Assembly: GCA_008330645.1 (NCBI GenBank)
Contig: VLTN01000065.1
Span: 1-64,000 of the forward strand
Origin: Cafeteria roenbergensis
Taxonomy: Eukaryota; Sar; Bigyra; Bicosoecida; Cafeteriaceae
Length of the DNA: 64,000 bases
Direction: 5' to 3'
How positions within the stretch are numbered: position 1 is the first letter of the stretch; each line of letters starts with the position of its first letter. Made by a program: the position numbers and the translations under genes. Positions 30,733 to 40,722 of the stretch are shown here, in pieces. The notes below the pieces were generated by a model. It had not been told where the DNA came from, made no database searches, and saw only the letters and a program-made list of their open reading frames with translations.

Positions 30733-33732
30733 ATGTCCCATCAGTCGCTTCCGGGGCCGCAAGGTCCCGCAGGCGTCGGACCGGAGCGCAGCTTCGACTC
30801 GGCGCCCCGGCCAGGTCCGAGCCGCCGCCGCAAGCGCCGCGCGAGCCAGGCGGTCTCGCCCGCGCTCTCGAGCGCATCGTCTTCGAAGGCCCCCTCGTCG
30901 ACTAGGCGCTCGGCAGGGCGCTCCCGCGCTCGCCGCTCGGGCCTGGCGACCAGGCGCAGCAGCGCCAACTCGTCCGGCGTGTCACGCGAGCGCTCGCGCT
31001 CCAGCCACGACCAGGACGACCTGGCGCCGCCACCGAGCGCGCGAAGCGACGCCCGCAGCGAGTCCGCAGGGCCAAGCACCTGCTCTCCAGGCGGGGAGTC
31101 GGCCTGCCGGCCTCGTCGCGGCGTGGCCAGCGGCCGCTACCTGGCAACTGCCCGGCACACGGAAGGCCGCTCGACGCGCCGGCGCCTGGCCTCTGCGTGC
31201 AGCCCGAGCGGGGTCCCTGCCGGGCTTGCCATGGGCGGCTCCGCAGCGGATGCCGCTGCCGCTGCTGCCCTGCGCCTTGGGCTGAGCGGTTCGGGCTCGC
31301 GGTTCGGGTCGAAATTGGCCAAGGCCGCTGCTGCTCCGCGAGCGGCCACCGGCGGCGGGTGCGCCCTCTCCTCCACGGGCATGGCCGGCCCGGAGCGGTG
31401 CGCGTACAGGGCACCCAGCCATGCCGACGCTGTGGCCAGCGGCGCCCCCGGGCGCGCGGAGGACGCCCTTCTCAGGCACGTGCACCGGCCGCTAGACTCG
31501 GCAGACCTGGCGGCCATGGGGCTCCCCGACGGCACCAATTCGTCCGGGCGCGGCAGGCGCGCTTCGGCGCTCCCACTGGCAGGCTTCAGAGCATACCTGG
31601 AGGGCTCTGCCCTGCGTGGTCAGCGAACAGTCACCGCGCAGCCGTTTGGCGTTGCGAGGCCGGTCACCGCGACAGCGGCCGAGAGCACCGCCCCCGCGGC
31701 CGCCGGTGGCAACCACAGCAGCAGCAGCAGCAACAACAACAACAACAACGGCAACGCGACCGCCGCCGCCGTGGCCGCCGACGCTGCCAACGCAGCATCG
31801 TCGTTGGCGCACGTCGCTCCTTCCACGCAGGCTGCAGGCGTCATCCTCTCGCCCCCCCCGGCCCCCAGGCACGGTCGCAGCGGCTCTGGCAGCACGGCCG
31901 GATTCGCTGCCACCACGCTCCCGGCCAATCCCCCGGCGGCGCCGACCTCGTCGTCCTCCTCCTCCTCCTCGGCTGCGGCTGCGCCGCGGCTCGCCGACAC
32001 GCAGCCTGTCACGAGGCCATCAGCCGGAACCAGCAGCCGCCCGCAGGCACCGTCGACGTCGGTGCCGTCCGCAGCCTCGTCCTCCTCCGCCTCCTCCTCC
32101 CCCTCCCCGTCGCTCTTCTCAGCCCCCCCCGCCCCGCTGCCCGGCCCCGACCCCCTCATGGCTCTGCTGGACAGCCCCACGGAGGGCGGCTTTGGAGCCG
32201 ACGTCCCGGTCACCCCGACCGGTGTGCCGGGAGCGTCGCTCACCGGCATGCCGCTCCTCTGCCCGTTTCGCGAAGACGCCGCCCCGGGACACAGCGAGGC
32301 CGGCAGCCTGGGCCCCGGCCCGGCCGCCGCCGTTTCCCACCTGGGATCGTTCGACGCTTGCCTCGTCAGGCAGATGTCTGGGCTCTCCATAAGCGACGGC
32401 GGCACTCCGTCGGTCGCCGATTCCGCTTCGGCGACGGGCACCTGGAACGACCTGCCTGTGATGACGGCCGGACTCGCGCACGGTGCGCTGGCTGCGCGCC
32501 CGGTGCCCGGGACTGCGGCCCCGTCCCCGGGGGCTGCTTGGCACGCGGGCCGCCATTGCCGCGCAGGGGCGCCGCCCGCGCCGCTGCCGCTGCCGTTGCC
32601 GGAGCAGCGGCAGCGGCAGCGGCAGCGGGCTGCAGCCGTGGCCGGAGCAAGGCCGTTCGCAGCCGTTTTTGCCGCGGATGCTCCGTCCTCGGCCAGCTCT
32701 TCGGCCGCGCTCTCCGCCTCCTCCTCGTCGGCGGCTGCTGCTGGGGGCGGGCGCCACCACTCTGCGATGCCTCCGCCCACCGTGCCGGTGGCGCTGCCGC
32801 CCCAGCCTCGGCCCCACGCGCTGCCCGGCCTTGCTGCCAGCCTCCACCCAGTGGGCATGCGGGTCGGCGACTGCGCCGCCGCGCGGCGCAGCTCGGAGCC
32901 GCCCAAGCCGCTTCCCCGGCGCTCCGGCAGAGGAGCCGCGGCCGGGGCAGCCGCCTGCAGCAGCGGCATCGGTGCCAACGAGCGCAGCGTCTCCCCCTCG
33001 AGGCGCGTCGCTCCCGCGCCGTCGCTCCTCAGCCTCGGCTCCACCCAAAGTTGGACCTCCTCCTGGCAGCCTCACGCCCAGAACCCTGACCCCGAGCCCT
33101 CGCCCGGGTCTGTGACCAGCGCGGTCGACGAGGCGCCAGGCAGCTCCCGCTCTCAAACGGCGGCGCCCGCGCTCGCGCCAGCGCCAGCGTTGCTGTTCGC
33201 CCATGAGCAGAGCCGGCTAGCCCGCCTGGGAATCGGGTCTGCCGGAGTCGCTCGCCAGCGCAGCTGCGAGCACCTGGCGGGACTGGGGTTGCCCATGGGC
33301 TCGCCCGACTGCGGGAGTGTGGCCGCCTCTGAGAGCAGCGACGGCGCCATGGGCCTCGGTGCCCCGTTCGACTCGCGGTTCGGCGTGGCGGCCGCGGAGG
33401 GCCACGACGCTGTAAGCGGCCCTGCCAACGCGTGGAGGGCGCAGCCGCCTGCGCGGCTCCGGGAAATGAGAAGCGCTGTGATTTGGAGCGCATCGGGGCG
33501 CCACGCCACGCCGGCGTCGGCGCAGCCTGACTCGTGCGACTCCCGGGCCCACTGCCCCGACAGTGCAGACGGCCGCAGCGGCATCCCGGCCAGCCTCGTG
33601 ACGGCGGCGGACGGGCAGGTGTACATCGTGCCGGGAAGCGGGCGAGGGCCCCGCATGTACAGCGTGTTCGTGGACCCGCCCTCGTCGGACAGGGACCGCG
33701 AGCGGGCGCGGCGGGCGCTGGCTTCCCCGTAG
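30733..33732 (+). CDS. long disordered protein of unknown function
   Basis: An open frame of 999 residues from the first ATG. Composition is Ser/Ala/Pro/Gly/Arg throughout, with no recognised domain, signal peptide or membrane segment. The N-terminal 150 residues are Arg/Ser-rich and could be nuclear. There is a Ser-then-Asn run (31715-31749), Ser runs near 31950 and 32085, and a Gln/Arg run near 32600. The final 80 residues are the least repetitive and include VTAADGQVYIVPGSGRGPRMYSVFVDPP, which may be the only folded part. The frame's length over 3 kb supports coding, but in this GC-rich DNA length alone is weak evidence. It may contain unrecognised introns. Confidence 0.5.
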   Translation: MSHQSLPGPQGPAGVGPERSFDSAPRPGPSRRRKRRASQAVSPALSSASSSKAPSSTRRSAGRSRARRSGLATRRSSANSSGVSRERSRSSHDQDDLAPPPSARSDARSESAGPSTCSPGGESACRPRRGVASGRYLATARHTEGRSTRRRLASACSPSGVPAGLAMGGSAADAAAAAALRLGLSGSGSRFGSKLAKAAAAPRAATGGGCALSSTGMAGPERCAYRAPSHADAVASGAPGRAEDALLRHVHRPLDSADLAAMGLPDGTNSSGRGRRASALPLAGFRAYLEGSALRGQRTVTAQPFGVARPVTATAAESTAPAAAGGNHSSSSSNNNNNNGNATAAAVAADAANAASSLAHVAPSTQAAGVILSPPPAPRHGRSGSGSTAGFAATTLPANPPAAPTSSSSSSSSAAAAPRLADTQPVTRPSAGTSSRPQAPSTSVPSAASSSSASSSPSPSLFSAPPAPLPGPDPLMALLDSPTEGGFGADVPVTPTGVPGASLTGMPLLCPFREDAAPGHSEAGSLGPGPAAAVSHLGSFDACLVRQMSGLSISDGGTPSVADSASATGTWNDLPVMTAGLAHGALAARPVPGTAAPSPGAAWHAGRHCRAGAPPAPLPLPLPEQRQRQRQRAAAVAGARPFAAVFAADAPSSASSSAALSASSSSAAAAGGGRHHSAMPPPTVPVALPPQPRPHALPGLAASLHPVGMRVGDCAAARRSSEPPKPLPRRSGRGAAAGAAACSSGIGANERSVSPSRRVAPAPSLLSLGSTQSWTSSWQPHAQNPDPEPSPGSVTSAVDEAPGSSRSQTAAPALAPAPALLFAHEQSRLARLGIGSAGVARQRSCEHLAGLGLPMGSPDCGSVAASESSDGAMGLGAPFDSRFGVAAAEGHDAVSGPANAWRAQPPARLREMRSAVIWSASGRHATPASAQPDSCDSRAHCPDSADGRSGIPASLVTAADGQVYIVPGSGRGPRMYSVFVDPPSSDRDRERARRALASP
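31715..31749 (+). repeat. (AGC)n(AAC)n microsatellite coding Ser-Asn
   Basis: About five AGC units run directly into about six AAC units inside the disordered ORF, encoding a serine run followed by an asparagine run. The adenine-rich strand composition stands out from the GC-rich surroundings. Confidence 0.9.
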
Positions 33733-33997
33733 TGCGCCCTACAGCGCTGTTTGGTGTTGAGTGCGCCTCGCAACGCAGCCGCGTGGCGGTTGCCAGGTGC
33801 AATGGTTGTTGAGTGGCAGCGTCCGCGCACCGACCGTGCGCTTTTGCGTGCGCTGCGCATAATGGCCCGAGTCTTGCGCGAGGAGGCCAAGCAACCACGC
33901 AAACAAAATGCAACTCGAAAAAAAACTGCGCCGGCAAGTTGGATTGCTCGCCCTTCCAACAGTGCTCTGGGTCACAAGGCGGCGCCCCCCTGCGTGC

Positions 33998-34865
33998 CTA
34001 TTCACGAGCGGCTGGCGGGTCCGCAAGCCCTGGAACCCGGCCAACGGGCGCGCTGTCGTCCGGGGCCGCCCCAGCTGCGTCCCGGCAGCGCTGGAACACG
34101 AGGAAAAAATTGTTTGAGGGCATCTCATCGGCGGCAACCAGCGAGAGCCCGCGAGCTGCGGCCTCCCGGCGGACCGCCGCAGCGTCGCGGATGCCCCACT
34201 CCGGGTTTCTGCTTCGAAGTGACTCGTCAAAGGCGCCGTTGCTCTCCGTGGTGGGGCGGCCGTCAATCAGAAAGGGCCCGTACAGAGCGAGCAGGCCCCC
34301 GGCCCGGAGGACGTGCGCAGACCCTGCCATGAGCCCCTCCGTCACGCGCCAAGGCGAGATGTGGATCACGTTGGTCGCGAGCACAACGTCGTACGACGCG
34401 GCGGGAAGTCCCCACGCGTCGGGCTTTGCGTCCGAGGCTGCTCCGGCATCCAGCAGCACCGGTTCCTGAACCGTGGGGGTGTCGGCTGACCACGCCTTGA
34501 TGGACGCAAAGTTGCCGCCATCAAAGTCCGAGGGCGTCCACTCTACATCTGGCATCGCCGCGCCGCAGTGGGCGGCATGCTGGCCCGACCCGGACCCGAC
34601 CTCCAGCAGCCGCACAGCCCCGCCGTCGAGCTTGGCCAAGTGGCGCTGGAGCGCGGCCAGGATTGCACCCTTGTTCCGCTCGGCAGCCGCGGCAAAGACA
34701 CTGAGCAGACGGGGGCAGCGAGAACATGGCGAGGCGCGGGGGCTGGAGCTCCAGCAATCGGGCCCAGTCTCTGGGATCAACCGCCCTGCGCGCCCGCGAG
34801 CCTCCGCAGACTCACCGGTGTGCGTCTAGCTTGGAAACGGGCGCGCCGTACCGCAGCGCTGCCAT
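33998..34865 (-). CDS. METTL26: METTL26/DUF938 SAM-dependent methyltransferase-like protein
   Basis: Exon 1 (34865-34816) joins exon 2 (34700-33998) across a 115-bp GTGAGT intron to give AHRVFAAAAERNKGAIL, the start block of the DUF938 family. The product has 250 residues; human METTL26 is about 204. The SAM-binding glycine motif is LLEVGSGSGQHAAHC (motif I). WTPSDFD, TNVIHISPWRVTEGL and LALYGPFLIDGRPTTESN follow, with RNPEWGIRD and the ending PSNNFFLVFQR typical of the family. The reaction and substrate are unknown for the family as a whole. The C-terminal 30 residues after that block are extra. It is divergent from the glycosyltransferase gene. Confidence 0.93.
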
Positions 34866-35266
34866 CGCAGCGCGAGCGGCGACTGTGCGCCGAGCCACAG
34901 TTGCCGTGGTTGCGGAGCGCCGGGCTCTGCGACTGGCGTCAGACGTGGCAGCGGCGCTGGCCGCTCAGCGCAACCGCGACCGTGGGGTACCCTTGCTGCC
35001 ACGCCCAGAAAAGCATGCGGCCCGGTCAAGCGCGACGCGAAATGGCGCGGGAAGCGGCCGCGCCCCGAGCAGATTCGGGCGCAAACATCTGGCCTGAGGC
35101 GGGCAGAGCCCGGACGCCGCATCGTCGACACTCGCCCCGCCGGAGTTGGGGGCGCGAGACCAACGGCGCAACCTAGGAAACCCCGCCCCGCCGTCGGCTT
35201 GCTGGCAGGAGGGCCTTGACGGGGCCGGAGCGGGCCCGCTGCCGCCGGAGGAGCGGCTCCTCCCCA
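34866..35266. promoter_or_regulatory. divergent promoter region, METTL26 / glycosyltransferase
   Basis: This 401-bp gap lies between opposing start codons. The plus-strand frame is open from 35216 but the first ATG is at 35267. No element was recognised. Confidence 0.4.
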
Positions 35267-36610
35267 ATGCGGCGCGCGGCCCCGCGCAGCGGCTCGGCCC
35301 CCACGGGTCCTGGCTGCCGGCGACCTGGCGCAGCGGCGGTGCGGTCGGCGCTGGTCGCAATTGTCTGCATGGCGGCTGGGATGGGCTTTGGGCTGATGCT
35401 GGCCGGTGGGCCCGGCCGCGAAGCCGCGCCTCTGCGAAGCGGCTTCGGCAGGCGGGTCGACTGCCCCGCGTGCGCTGGTCGACAGGCAGGCGCAAACTTC
35501 ACGAGGGCGCGCGTTGCAGCGCTGCTTGCTGCCCAGGCGGACCGGCTCCGCGCGCGGTTCGAGGTGGCCGGGCCCGCGCGAGGCGAAGCCACCCGGATCA
35601 ACCCGGCGACCCCAGAGGACGTGTTGGCAAGAACACTTGTGATCGGCGTGGGCATTTCGTCGCAGGTCGACCGCGCTGTGGCCGCGCACCGAGCTTGGGG
35701 CAAGGACATTCCCGGCATGGTGTGGGTGATGGAGAAGCCCTGCCCGGAGCTTGAGGCGGCCGGTGCGCGAGTGGAGGTCGTGACCCACGCTGGGTTCGAG
35801 CCGACTTACGATCGAATGGCGTGGCGGATGCTGGATGTGTGGCACCACGCCTGGAACCGCCTGGCGGAGCCCCGGCACGACTGGTTCGTGAGGGTGTGGG
35901 ATGACTCAGCGGTTTGGGTTGAGGGCATGCGGCGCGAGCTGGCGGGGTCGGAAATGATGCCTTGTTGCTCGAGCGACCGGGCCGTGGCCATATCGCAGCC
36001 GCCCACGATTGGGGAGCAGTTTCGGGGCGGAGACTTGCCGTACGTGCATGGCGGCGCAGCGCTGGTGCTGTCCAGAGAGGCGATGAGAAGGTTCATGAAC
36101 GGCGACGCGGGCTCGTCCACCAACGGCACGGCGCTGCACCGGGACTGGGCCCTGCGGCGCTGCAGCCAGCGACACGTGAACCCCGTGATGTGCAAGCACG
36201 CGGAGGACATCCTCGTCGGCTTCGCCTTGCTTCGGTCGGGCGTGCGCTTTCGGTACTCGACCGGCATCTCCGCTCACTCGACGCTTTCCCGCCACGGCGA
36301 TCGTCTCAACGGTGACGCCGTAGTTGCTTGCGAAATTCCAATTGCGGGGCAGTACTCGCGAACGGGGGAGATTGCGGGTGTGTGGAGCGTGCACTACGTC
36401 GACGCCGCGCGGCAAGCGGACTGGGTGGCAGCAATGCAGAGCGCCTGCCTGCCAGGGCTGGCGTCGGAGGCCCAGGAGGTGTTCGACGCGCTTCGGGCAG
36501 AGGCACCCATGGTGACTCCGAGCGACTTCATCGGCGCAGACGAGGCCAGCCCCGAAAGCGAGGACAAGGCTCGGCCCGGTTGGTTCGGCGTGCTCTCTGG
36601 GCAGCCTTGA
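35267..36610 (+). CDS. GT31-like type II Golgi glycosyltransferase (C1GALT/fringe-like)
   Basis: 447 residues. A short basic N-terminus is followed by one membrane anchor (VRSALVAIVCMAAGMGFGLML), the topology of a Golgi enzyme with a lumenal catalytic domain. Family blocks: WHHAWNRLAEPRHDWFVRVWDD aligns with the acceptor/metal region of C1GALT and fringe, YVHGGAALVLSREAM with the GGAGYVLSREAL block, and CKHAEDILVGFAL with the ED-x-x-x-G block. The metal motif reads VWDDS where C1GALT has ADDDT, so the first of three Asp is replaced by Trp. The donor would be expected to be a UDP-sugar (galactose or GlcNAc), but the exact reaction is not predictable. No introns are needed. Confidence 0.72.
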   Translation: MRRAAPRSGSAPTGPGCRRPGAAAVRSALVAIVCMAAGMGFGLMLAGGPGREAAPLRSGFGRRVDCPACAGRQAGANFTRARVAALLAAQADRLRARFEVAGPARGEATRINPATPEDVLARTLVIGVGISSQVDRAVAAHRAWGKDIPGMVWVMEKPCPELEAAGARVEVVTHAGFEPTYDRMAWRMLDVWHHAWNRLAEPRHDWFVRVWDDSAVWVEGMRRELAGSEMMPCCSSDRAVAISQPPTIGEQFRGGDLPYVHGGAALVLSREAMRRFMNGDAGSSTNGTALHRDWALRRCSQRHVNPVMCKHAEDILVGFALLRSGVRFRYSTGISAHSTLSRHGDRLNGDAVVACEIPIAGQYSRTGEIAGVWSVHYVDAARQADWVAAMQSACLPGLASEAQEVFDALRAEAPMVTPSDFIGADEASPESEDKARPGWFGVLSGQP

Positions 36611-36910
36611 TGCTGGCCTGCCAGCAGCGGGGCCCCTGCCAGCCGCGCCGCTGGCAGAGGCAAGGCGGTTGTCATCAGGGCGACCGAGCTGCCAAGCCCT
36701 GGAACCCTCCAGGGGGCCGCAGCCCCGGAATCGGTCCACAAGATGGAGTTCCGCGCGTGGCACATGATGTGCAAGCGAGCCAGCCTTGGCGGCGTTGCCG
36801 TCGACGCCAACAGCTCTGCGCGCAGAGCTCGACTCGCGCCGCTTGCGTGGGCGCCTGCACTCGAGAGACCAGCCTCTCACAAACCACCCCAAGCCGCCGC
36901 GAACCTGAGA
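36611..36910. other. intergenic, no gene seen
   Basis: 300 bp between two plus-strand genes; should include the SOUL gene promoter. Nothing was recognised. Confidence 0.4.
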
Positions 36911-38100
36911 ATGAAGACCATTGCCGCTTTGGCTGCGCTTGCCATCAGCCTCGGAAGCAGGGTGAGGAATTTCGCCGACTCAGAGTTCGGTTGCGCTTAC
37001 GTCAGCGTCACCGCTCTGGTCGCGCTGCCGACACCTGCCCCCGCCCTCGCCTCTCTGCCCCGAAAACCGCGGCCATTCACCGTGCAGGTTCAAGCCCAAA
37101 CCCTTCCCACCGCGCCATGCTTCATCTATGACGACGACAAGGTGAGGGGGCCGCGAGGAGGCTGCGGCGCGCAGGTCGCGAGCCGGTTCGACACGTCAGT
37201 GTTCTTGCGCTGCATTGCAATCCTTCTGTGCGCCGGAACTACCGCGCCAGGCCCCGCCCTCCTTGCCGAGGGGGGCGGATGTGCTTGCCGCTGCGCACGC
37301 GCACGGAAGGTTCCCGAAGCGCGAGGGGCAATTTAGCGCTGACGTGTGCTGAGTTTTCGCTCGGCCATCGCAGATCGAGGCGCCGTGTTCGGTGTCAGTC
37401 AAGAACACGTCATCCTACAGCATCCGACTGTACGGGGCCGATGCCGAGCCGGAGTTTTGGTCCACGGCGGCCGTCAACGGTTCCTGGGCGGACGCCCAGG
37501 GCCGCGGCTTCAACAAGAACTTCCTGTACATCACCGGCGCGAACAAGGAGGGCGTCAAGATCCCCATGACCCACCCCGTCCTTGCCCGCCACAACGACAG
37601 CACGCCAACACAGTGGCAGGTCAGCTTCTTCGTGCCGTCCGCCTTCTCCCGCAACGAGACGAGCGTGCCAACGCCCACTGACAAGGACGTTACGATCCAG
37701 CGCGCGCCTCTCTTCAAGGTCGCGTTCAAGGAGTTCCCCGGATTTGCCACCGAGAAGGACTTTTTGTCCTGCGAGGCTGATCTTCGCGCAGCCCTCGCCG
37801 CTGACGGCGTCGCGACATTGGGCGGCACCGACTGGTCTCGCGTGTGGGCGCAGTACGACGTGAGCAGCACTGCCGCAAGTTCGCCCCCCCCCCCCCCCCC
37901 CCGCCCCGCCTCGCTGGCTTCGCCGCCACGCGCTCAAGTCGGGGGGCTCTCTCTTTCGGGCCTTCTCCCGCGCGATGCTTCCTCTCGGTTGCCCAACGCG
38001 CTCCACTGCTTCGCGCTTCTCCGCCCGCCTCCCCCCCCGCGCGCAGAGCCCCTTCACGCTGTTCGGCCGCCACAACGAGTGCTGGGTTCGGGTGCAGTGA
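36911..38100 (+). CDS. secreted SOUL heme-binding family protein
   Basis: Four exons: 36911-36961, 37088-37141, 37374-37859 and 38047-38100; donors GTGAGG, GTGAGG and GTGAGC; all joins in phase 0. The 214-residue product starts MKTIAALAALAISLGSRVQAQ, a signal peptide with a plausible cleavage site after AQA. The SOUL fold is shown by YSIRLYGADAEPEFWSTA, the block WQVSFFVPSAFSRNETSVPTPTDKDV (written here only as a label for positions near 37615-37690), FKVAFKEFPGFATEKDF, and the ending FGRHNECWVRVQ, where the family has N-E-[IVC]-W. SOUL proteins bind heme or tetrapyrroles; secreted members are known in plants and algae. Very small exons 1, 2 and 4 would be missed by ORF-based annotation. The exon 4 join is strongly supported by the family ending. 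Confidence 0.88.
37884..37902 (+). repeat. 19-base poly-C run in SOUL intron 3
   Basis: An uninterrupted run of 19 C lies in the last intron, followed by further C-rich sequence leading to the acceptor at 38046. It may serve as an extended pyrimidine tract, and its exact length is error-prone in sequencing. Confidence 0.85.
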
Positions 38101-38309
38101 ACGAGCGCGTTGTGCCTTGAGGCTTCTTCCGAGTGCATGCTTTGCGCGGTTTGCGTGTGATGACGCTGGCGAGCCGACAAGCCCGTGGGGTGCCGCCGGC
38201 CGCTGCCAGTTTCGAAAGCTCTTTCGAGGGCAAGGAGTCGCCCCTGCGGCGGAGGCTGCTCACAGCGCACTTTCACAAGGCCTGGTGCGCCCCACACGAG
38301 GTCGATCCG

Positions 38310-40298
38310 CTACGCGACCACACCGGTGATGCGGATGTGGGCGCCGCGATCCACCGGCACCCTTCCGACAACGACTTCGGCGACGGACGCAGCGCCACTG
38401 GCGGCAGGCAGCCCGCTTTCCCCGACAGCGGGGTGAGAGGACCACGCCGATGCGCAGAGCCCCTGGGCCGACGGCGCCTCGGAGGCCTGCCGCTGGGCCG
38501 GCATCGGCGCCGGCGCGGGCTTGTACGGGACCGCTGCGGGTCCGAACACGGGGTGGCTCGACCCTCGCGCCAGCAAGCACGCCGCCGTGGACTCGCCGTC
38601 CCGAACCTCCACAGAGCTCGCCTGGGCGTCGCGCACGATGACGATCACATCGCGCCCAAGCGGCGACACCTGCACGTCCATGGTGGCGCCGCTTCCGTCG
38701 GCGCCCGGCCGGCAAACGTACGAGGCCAGGGCGGAGGGGCCGTCGAACGCGCGCAGCTCGGCCGACACGGCAGAGCCGTCGCAGCGGGGACCGTGCACGA
38801 GAAGGGTGAGCGCGCCGGCAGAGGCCTCGTCCCCGTTGCCAAGGAGGGGCGTTGAGACGTGGAGTGGGAGCAAGGCGCCCCTCCGCCCGAAGGCGGGGAT
38901 GGTGCCCAGCGGAGCCTGCACCACCGTGGTGCGGTTTCCGGGAAAGGTCGCGGTGCGGTCGAAGACGCTGAACCAGCCCGCCGGGTTGGGGGGCAGGGTG
39001 AAGGTGGCGTTGGTGGCGTTGGCCTTGTACACGGGCGACACGAAGTAGTCGGGGCCGAGCATGTAATCGAACGTGGTGTAGTCGTCGGGCTGGATGATGC
39101 CGAAGGGGTCGGCCGGCATGGGCATGATTGGCCGCATGATGGACACGTTGGACTCGAACGCTTGCGCCCCGGTGGTCAGCAGGTACTGCTCCAGCTCGTA
39201 GTGCGCCGCCACCAGCCTGCGGTAGGCGTCCACGTGCAGCGTCGAGCCAGGAGCGTCGAACTTCCAGGGGCGGTGCTCCTTGTCGCCGCCGTTCTCCATC
39301 AGGGAGCAGAAGGCGCCCACGGCGGCCCAGCGCAGCAGCAGCTCGCCCGTGCGACCGAGCTGGCCGTGGCCGGAGCGGTACCCTCCGATGTCCGAGCCGA
39401 AGCCGACGTAGCCGCGCCACGCAGAGTGGAGCATGTTGCCCAGCGCGTCCACGAGCCCCGGGAACGTGGGGTCCTGGTCCCCCACCCACCCTGAGAACAC
39501 GGCGTAGCGAGGGCTGAACTCGAGGTAGGCTGACACACCGTCGAAGAGGTTGAAGCTGTCGACGGGTCGCGACATGATGAGGGCTTCGGGGTTGCGCTCC
39601 CGGCTGTAGTTGAAGAAGGACCCGTAGTAGGCGTCCGCGTAGTCGCGGTAGGTCACCACGCCCTCGTGGTACGGGCTCTGCGGGAAAATGTACTCGGCAA
39701 TGAACGGGTCGGTGCCGTCCGTCTTGAAGCCGTCCACACCAATGTCCAGGACGAGGTCCAGCTGCGAGTTCCACCAGGCCGTGGCCTCGGGGTTGAAGTA
39801 GTCGAGCAGGATGCCGTGCCCGTGCCACCACTTGATGGGGTCGGGCGTGGACTCGTTGAGGCCGTTTCGCACGAAATAGCCCTTGGCCGCGGCCTCGGCG
39901 TAGTTTGGCGAGTCCGTATCGATCATCGAGGTCGCCCAAAGGATCACGCGGACAGACTTGGCGTGCATCTGGTCGACCAGCCCCTTCATGTCCGGGAACT
40001 TGGTCGTGTCCACGACGAAATTGTTCACGCCGGTCGACCACATGCTGTCGATGTCAACCGCCCCCACGGTGATGTTGTGCGCCGCGTACTCCTCCACGTA
40101 GGCCGTCACGTTGGCTTGGTTGGACTGGTCAGAGCTGAGCCACACCCAGTGGTGGTGCGCCCAGGGGGCGTACGGGGCGGCCGCGAGGCTCGACGGGCTG
40201 CGGAACGCGGAGCGGCCGGCTGGCGCCGCGGCAGCGGTGGCCCACGCGGCCGCAAACGCCGCTCCGGCCGCAGCCAGAACGACTGAGAGCGACCTCAT
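38310..40298 (-). CDS. secreted glycoside hydrolase family 31 enzyme
   Basis: 662 residues from the ATG at 40298. The first 27 form a signal peptide (MRSLSVVLAAAGAAFAAAWA then Ala-rich). GH31 blocks follow: HHWVWLSSDQSN, VGAVDIDSMWSTGVNNF, FPDMKGLVDQMHAKSVRVILW, and the nucleophile region IGVDGFKTDGTDPF with the likely catalytic Asp in KTD. SGWVGDQDPTF carries the likely acid/base Asp, then YVGFGSDIGGYRSG and LLLRWAAVGAFCSLMENG. Members hydrolyse alpha-glucosides, alpha-xylosides or sulfoquinovosides. The substrate here is not clear, and the missing GH31 N-terminal domain (short for the family, about 650 rather than 800-950) suggests a compact subgroup. Asn-Ala-Thr glycosylation sites are present. 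Convergent with the SOUL gene, 209 bp apart. Confidence 0.9.
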   Translation of the reverse strand: MRSLSVVLAAAGAAFAAAWATAAAAPAGRSAFRSPSSLAAAPYAPWAHHHWVWLSSDQSNQANVTAYVEEYAAHNITVGAVDIDSMWSTGVNNFVVDTTKFPDMKGLVDQMHAKSVRVILWATSMIDTDSPNYAEAAAKGYFVRNGLNESTPDPIKWWHGHGILLDYFNPEATAWWNSQLDLVLDIGVDGFKTDGTDPFIAEYIFPQSPYHEGVVTYRDYADAYYGSFFNYSRERNPEALIMSRPVDSFNLFDGVSAYLEFSPRYAVFSGWVGDQDPTFPGLVDALGNMLHSAWRGYVGFGSDIGGYRSGHGQLGRTGELLLRWAAVGAFCSLMENGGDKEHRPWKFDAPGSTLHVDAYRRLVAAHYELEQYLLTTGAQAFESNVSIMRPIMPMPADPFGIIQPDDYTTFDYMLGPDYFVSPVYKANATNATFTLPPNPAGWFSVFDRTATFPGNRTTVVQAPLGTIPAFGRRGALLPLHVSTPLLGNGDEASAGALTLLVHGPRCDGSAVSAELRAFDGPSALASYVCRPGADGSGATMDVQVSPLGRDVIVIVRDAQASSVEVRDGESTAACLLARGSSHPVFGPAAVPYKPAPAPMPAQRQASEAPSAQGLCASAWSSHPAVGESGLPAASGAASVAEVVVGRVPVDRGAHIRITGVVA

Positions 40299-40722
40299 TC
40301 TCGGGGGCACGCTCACTTGTGGGGAGCGAGTGCGCAGCGGGCGCGCGGGGCTCAAGGTTCAAGGTTCAAGCAGAGCTCCACGAGCCTTGCTCGCGCCACG
40401 TCTTGAGCGAGTGCAACATCGGCCTCAAGCCGCCCCAGCCGCCCCAGCCGCGGCGGCGGAGGCGGCGGCAGTCCCCGCCGCACCGTCGCGGTCGCGTGCG
40501 AGCGGGCTCTGCGTGCAGGCTCTTTGACTGCGCCGCGGGGCGCTCGTTGCGGCCCGAGCTGGTTCACACAGCAATCGGTGTGCCAATCGCAATCGCAGCA
40601 GATACTTGCGACCTCCACGCGCTGCAAAGAGCAGCGGGGCTAGCGTTCCACGCGGCACTCGAGCGCGAGCGCACGCGTTTCGGATCCAGTCGATATCGAG
40701 GGACGCGGATCCAGTCAATACA
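40299..40722. other. intergenic, no gene seen
   Basis: 424 bp upstream of the GH31 start. A short direct repeat (aaggttcaaggttcaagc) lies near 40350-40370. Nothing else was recognised; the GH31 promoter should be here. Confidence 0.45.

Noticed and set aside
35216-35266. Glycosyltransferase start at 35216
   Set aside because: That codon is TTG; the first ATG is at 35267 and still leaves a basic segment before the membrane anchor.
40350-40372. GGTTCAA-like sequence resembling a tRNA B box
   Set aside because: No matching A box, acceptor stem or cloverleaf could be formed around it.
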